A stretch of 64,000 nucleotides of DNA from CBDBUR01 sp965212075 (GTDB taxonomy: Bacteria > Pseudomonadota > Alphaproteobacteria > JAPOUT01 > G958296285), in the NCBI GenBank assembly GCA_965212075.1, contig OZ243043.1, forward strand, positions 744,001 through 808,000. Reading direction: 5' to 3'. Below the pieces are notes generated by a model, which was not told the origin of the DNA, searched no databases, and saw only the letters and a program-made list of their open reading frames with translations. Numbering within the stretch: the stretch's first letter is position 1; every line of letters begins with the position of its first letter. Of the stretch, positions 62,806 to 64,000 are shown piece after piece. The translations under genes and the position numbers were made by a program.

Positions 62806-63585
62806 CTAAATCAGCCCGTCCAGCGGCGAGGACGGCGACGCATAAAAACGCTTCTTCATCCGGCCAGCCAAATACGCAATCCGGCCCGCCGCCACCGCAT
62901 AGCGCATCGCTCGCGCCATCCGAACCGGCTCGCGCGCTTCCGCAATCGCCGTGTTCATCAAAACCCCGTCGCAGCCCAGCTCCATCGCCTCAGCGGCGTC
63001 CGACGCCGTCCCGACCCCCGCATCCACCAACACCGGAACCCCCGCCGCCTCCACAATCAAACCAATGTTCACCGCGTTCTGTATCCCCAGTCCCGAGCCG
63101 ATCGGCGCCGCTAACGGCATGATCGCACAGCAGCCCAGCTCCTCCAGACGCCGCGCCTGTATAGGATCGTCCGTGCAATAGACCATCACATCAAATCCAT
63201 CCTTGATCAAAAGCTCGGCGGCGCGCAATGTCTCGGGCATATCGGGGTAAAGAGTCTTCTCATCGCCGATAACCTCCAGCTTGACCAGCTTCCAGCCGCC
63301 CGCCGCGCGCGCTAGACGCAATGTCCGAACCGCCTCCTCCGCGCTGTAGCAGCCCGCCGTGTTCGGCAAAAACTTCACCCGCGTCGGATCAATGAAATCC
63401 GTCAGACGCGGCTGCGTCTCATCGTCCAGATTAACCCGCCGCAGCGCAACCGTCACGATCGCCGCGCCCGACGCCTCAAGTGCCGCCGCGTTCTGCGCGT
63501 AATCCTTATACTTGCCCGTCCCAATAATGAGCCGCGAGCTGTAGCTCTCTCCGGCGATGATCAGCGGGTCCTGCGTCTGGTGCAT
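62806..63585 (-). CDS. thiG: Thiazole synthase
   Basis: 259 residues from the ATG at 63585, one base after the thiS stop. Makes the thiazole phosphate of thiamine; the Schiff-base Lys is in LVKLEVIGDEK, and FLPNTAGCYSAEEA and ADAGVGTASDAAEAMELG-like segments (VDAGVGTAS) bind phosphate. Works with the adjacent ThiS. No TPP riboswitch fits in the short gap before thiS. Confidence 0.95.
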   Translation of the reverse strand: MHQTQDPLIIAGESYSSRLIIGTGKYKDYAQNAAALEASGAAIVTVALRRVNLDDETQPRLTDFIDPTRVKFLPNTAGCYSAEEAVRTLRLARAAGGWKLVKLEVIGDEKTLYPDMPETLRAAELLIKDGFDVMVYCTDDPIQARRLEELGCCAIMPLAAPIGSGLGIQNAVNIGLIVEAAGVPVLVDAGVGTASDAAEAMELGCDGVLMNTAIAEAREPVRMARAMRYAVAAGRIAYLAGRMKKRFYASPSSPLDGLI

Positions 63586-63586
63586 C

Positions 63587-63793
63587 TCACCCGCCGCCGA
63601 CAATGTTCACGATCTCTATCCGATCCCCCGCAACAAGCGCATCGTCCCACGCCGAAAGCGGCACAATCTCCAAATTGCGCTCCACAGCAATCAGCCGATC
63701 TTCCAATCCCAAAAGCGCAACCAGACCGCGTACGGTCAGACCCGCCTCAATGCGCCGTGCTGCGCCATTCACATCAATCTCCATGCGCGTCAT
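63587..63793 (-). CDS. thiS: Sulfur carrier protein ThiS
   Basis: 68 residues, ubiquitin-like beta-grasp ending in Gly-Gly-Gly (IVNIVGGG); family members end in GG, so the extra Gly is worth noting. Start ATG at 63793, or a second Met three residues on. Delivers sulfur as a C-terminal thiocarboxylate to ThiG. Confidence 0.9.
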   Translation of the reverse strand: MTRMEIDVNGAARRIEAGLTVRGLVALLGLEDRLIAVERNLEIVPLSAWDDALVAGDRIEIVNIVGGG

Positions 63794-63851
63794 CCTACCC
63801 TAAAATACAGCCCCCCTTCAACTTTGCCCTCAAAACGCCTATAACAACATT

Positions 63852-64000
63852 ATGCGCATTGATATCATCAACGGCCCCAACCTCAATCTGCTCGGCGAGC
63901 GCGAAACCGATATTTACGGCCAAGACACCCTCGCCGACATCGAGACCGCCTGCCGCAGCCACGCTCAAAAAAATGATATTGAGATTAACTTCCAGCAGAG
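63852..64000 (+). CDS. aroQ: 3-dehydroquinate dehydratase type II, N-terminal part (cut by window edge)
   Basis: First 49 residues only. IINGPNLNLLGERETDIYG is the type II signature, containing the catalytic Arg-bearing lid region, and the following helix fits. Shikimate pathway: dehydroquinate to dehydroshikimate. Divergent from thiS with a 58-base gap. Confidence 0.95.
   Translation, partial: MRIDIINGPNLNLLGERETDIYGQDTLADIETACRSHAQKNDIEINFQQ

Noticed and set aside
63794..63851. TPP riboswitch upstream of thiS
   Set aside because: The divergent gap is 58 bases, too short for the THI element, and no core motif is seen.

Overview
This window looks like chromosomal DNA of an alphaproteobacterium. 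The evidence is a permuted (two-piece) ssrA gene, an alpha-type DksA with a degenerate zinc finger, the small-type purine block purC-purS-purQ-purL, a DUF1476 gene, a CckA-like kinase, an alpha-type SspB, a GAAC-N7-GAAC (LexA-type) site in the recA promoter, and a recA-alaS-icd neighbourhood. Most of the DNA is gene-dense with roughly balanced G+C by eye. Three AT-rich stretches (about 30.3-32.2 kb, 35.3-35.8 kb and 60.3-62.7 kb) look acquired. No order or genus is assigned.

Layout. 0-5.3 kb: an MFS transporter cut by the window edge, a zinc-finger protein, tRNA-Leu(TAA), a small secreted protein, a CinA-type domain protein, then mapB-radC-purB and a convergent DUF1476 gene. 5.4-9.8 kb: purine synthesis purC-S-Q-L followed by a monothiol glutaredoxin. 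9.7-16.6 kb: rpsD, trmJ, icd, alaS, recA. 16.8-26.6 kb: a soluble CckA-like hybrid kinase overlapping dksA, miaA, serB, the membrane quality-control operon hflK-hflC-degQ, mrp and thyA-folA. 26.6-30.3 kb: a double-CDGSH protein, a 44-codon ORF, two-piece tmRNA, sspB, fumC, a phosphoglycolate phosphatase-like gene and tRNA-Val(CAC).

30.3-39.4 kb is accessory: an AT-rich type II restriction-modification pair just after tRNA-Val, then GST, an MFE-like short-chain dehydrogenase, an alpha/beta hydrolase, a DUF2306 protein, a GIY-YIG-like protein, an ABM protein, two adjacent acyl-CoA dehydrogenases that may form a heteromeric enzyme, and a uroporphyrinogen methyltransferase. 39.5-48 kb: a periplasmic ankyrin protein coupled to a phosphohexomutase, TauE, DusA, TyrS and a large AsmA/YhdP-like protein. 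48-55.4 kb is an envelope block: an M23 peptidase overlapping a bactofilin, prfB with its programmed frameshift, PBP1a and an amidase. 55.4-60.2 kb: RNase E/G with a long leader, an M48 peptidase and a DsbA-like protein. 60.3-62.7 kb: an AT-rich PIN/ImmA-IrrE pair and a serine-rich lipoprotein. The window ends with thiS-thiG and the start of aroQ.

The strongest unexplained signal is the number of short tandem duplications (units of 9-24 bp). Inside genes the units are multiples of three (9, 12, 15, 24); between genes or across gene ends they are 13, 14 or 17 bp. Two sets, six 15-bp units before mrcA and three 9-bp units before rne, repeat a Shine-Dalgarno core immediately ahead of the start codon and could act as slippage-adjustable translation signals. 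A degenerate dispersed repeat lies next to two of the AT-rich stretches.
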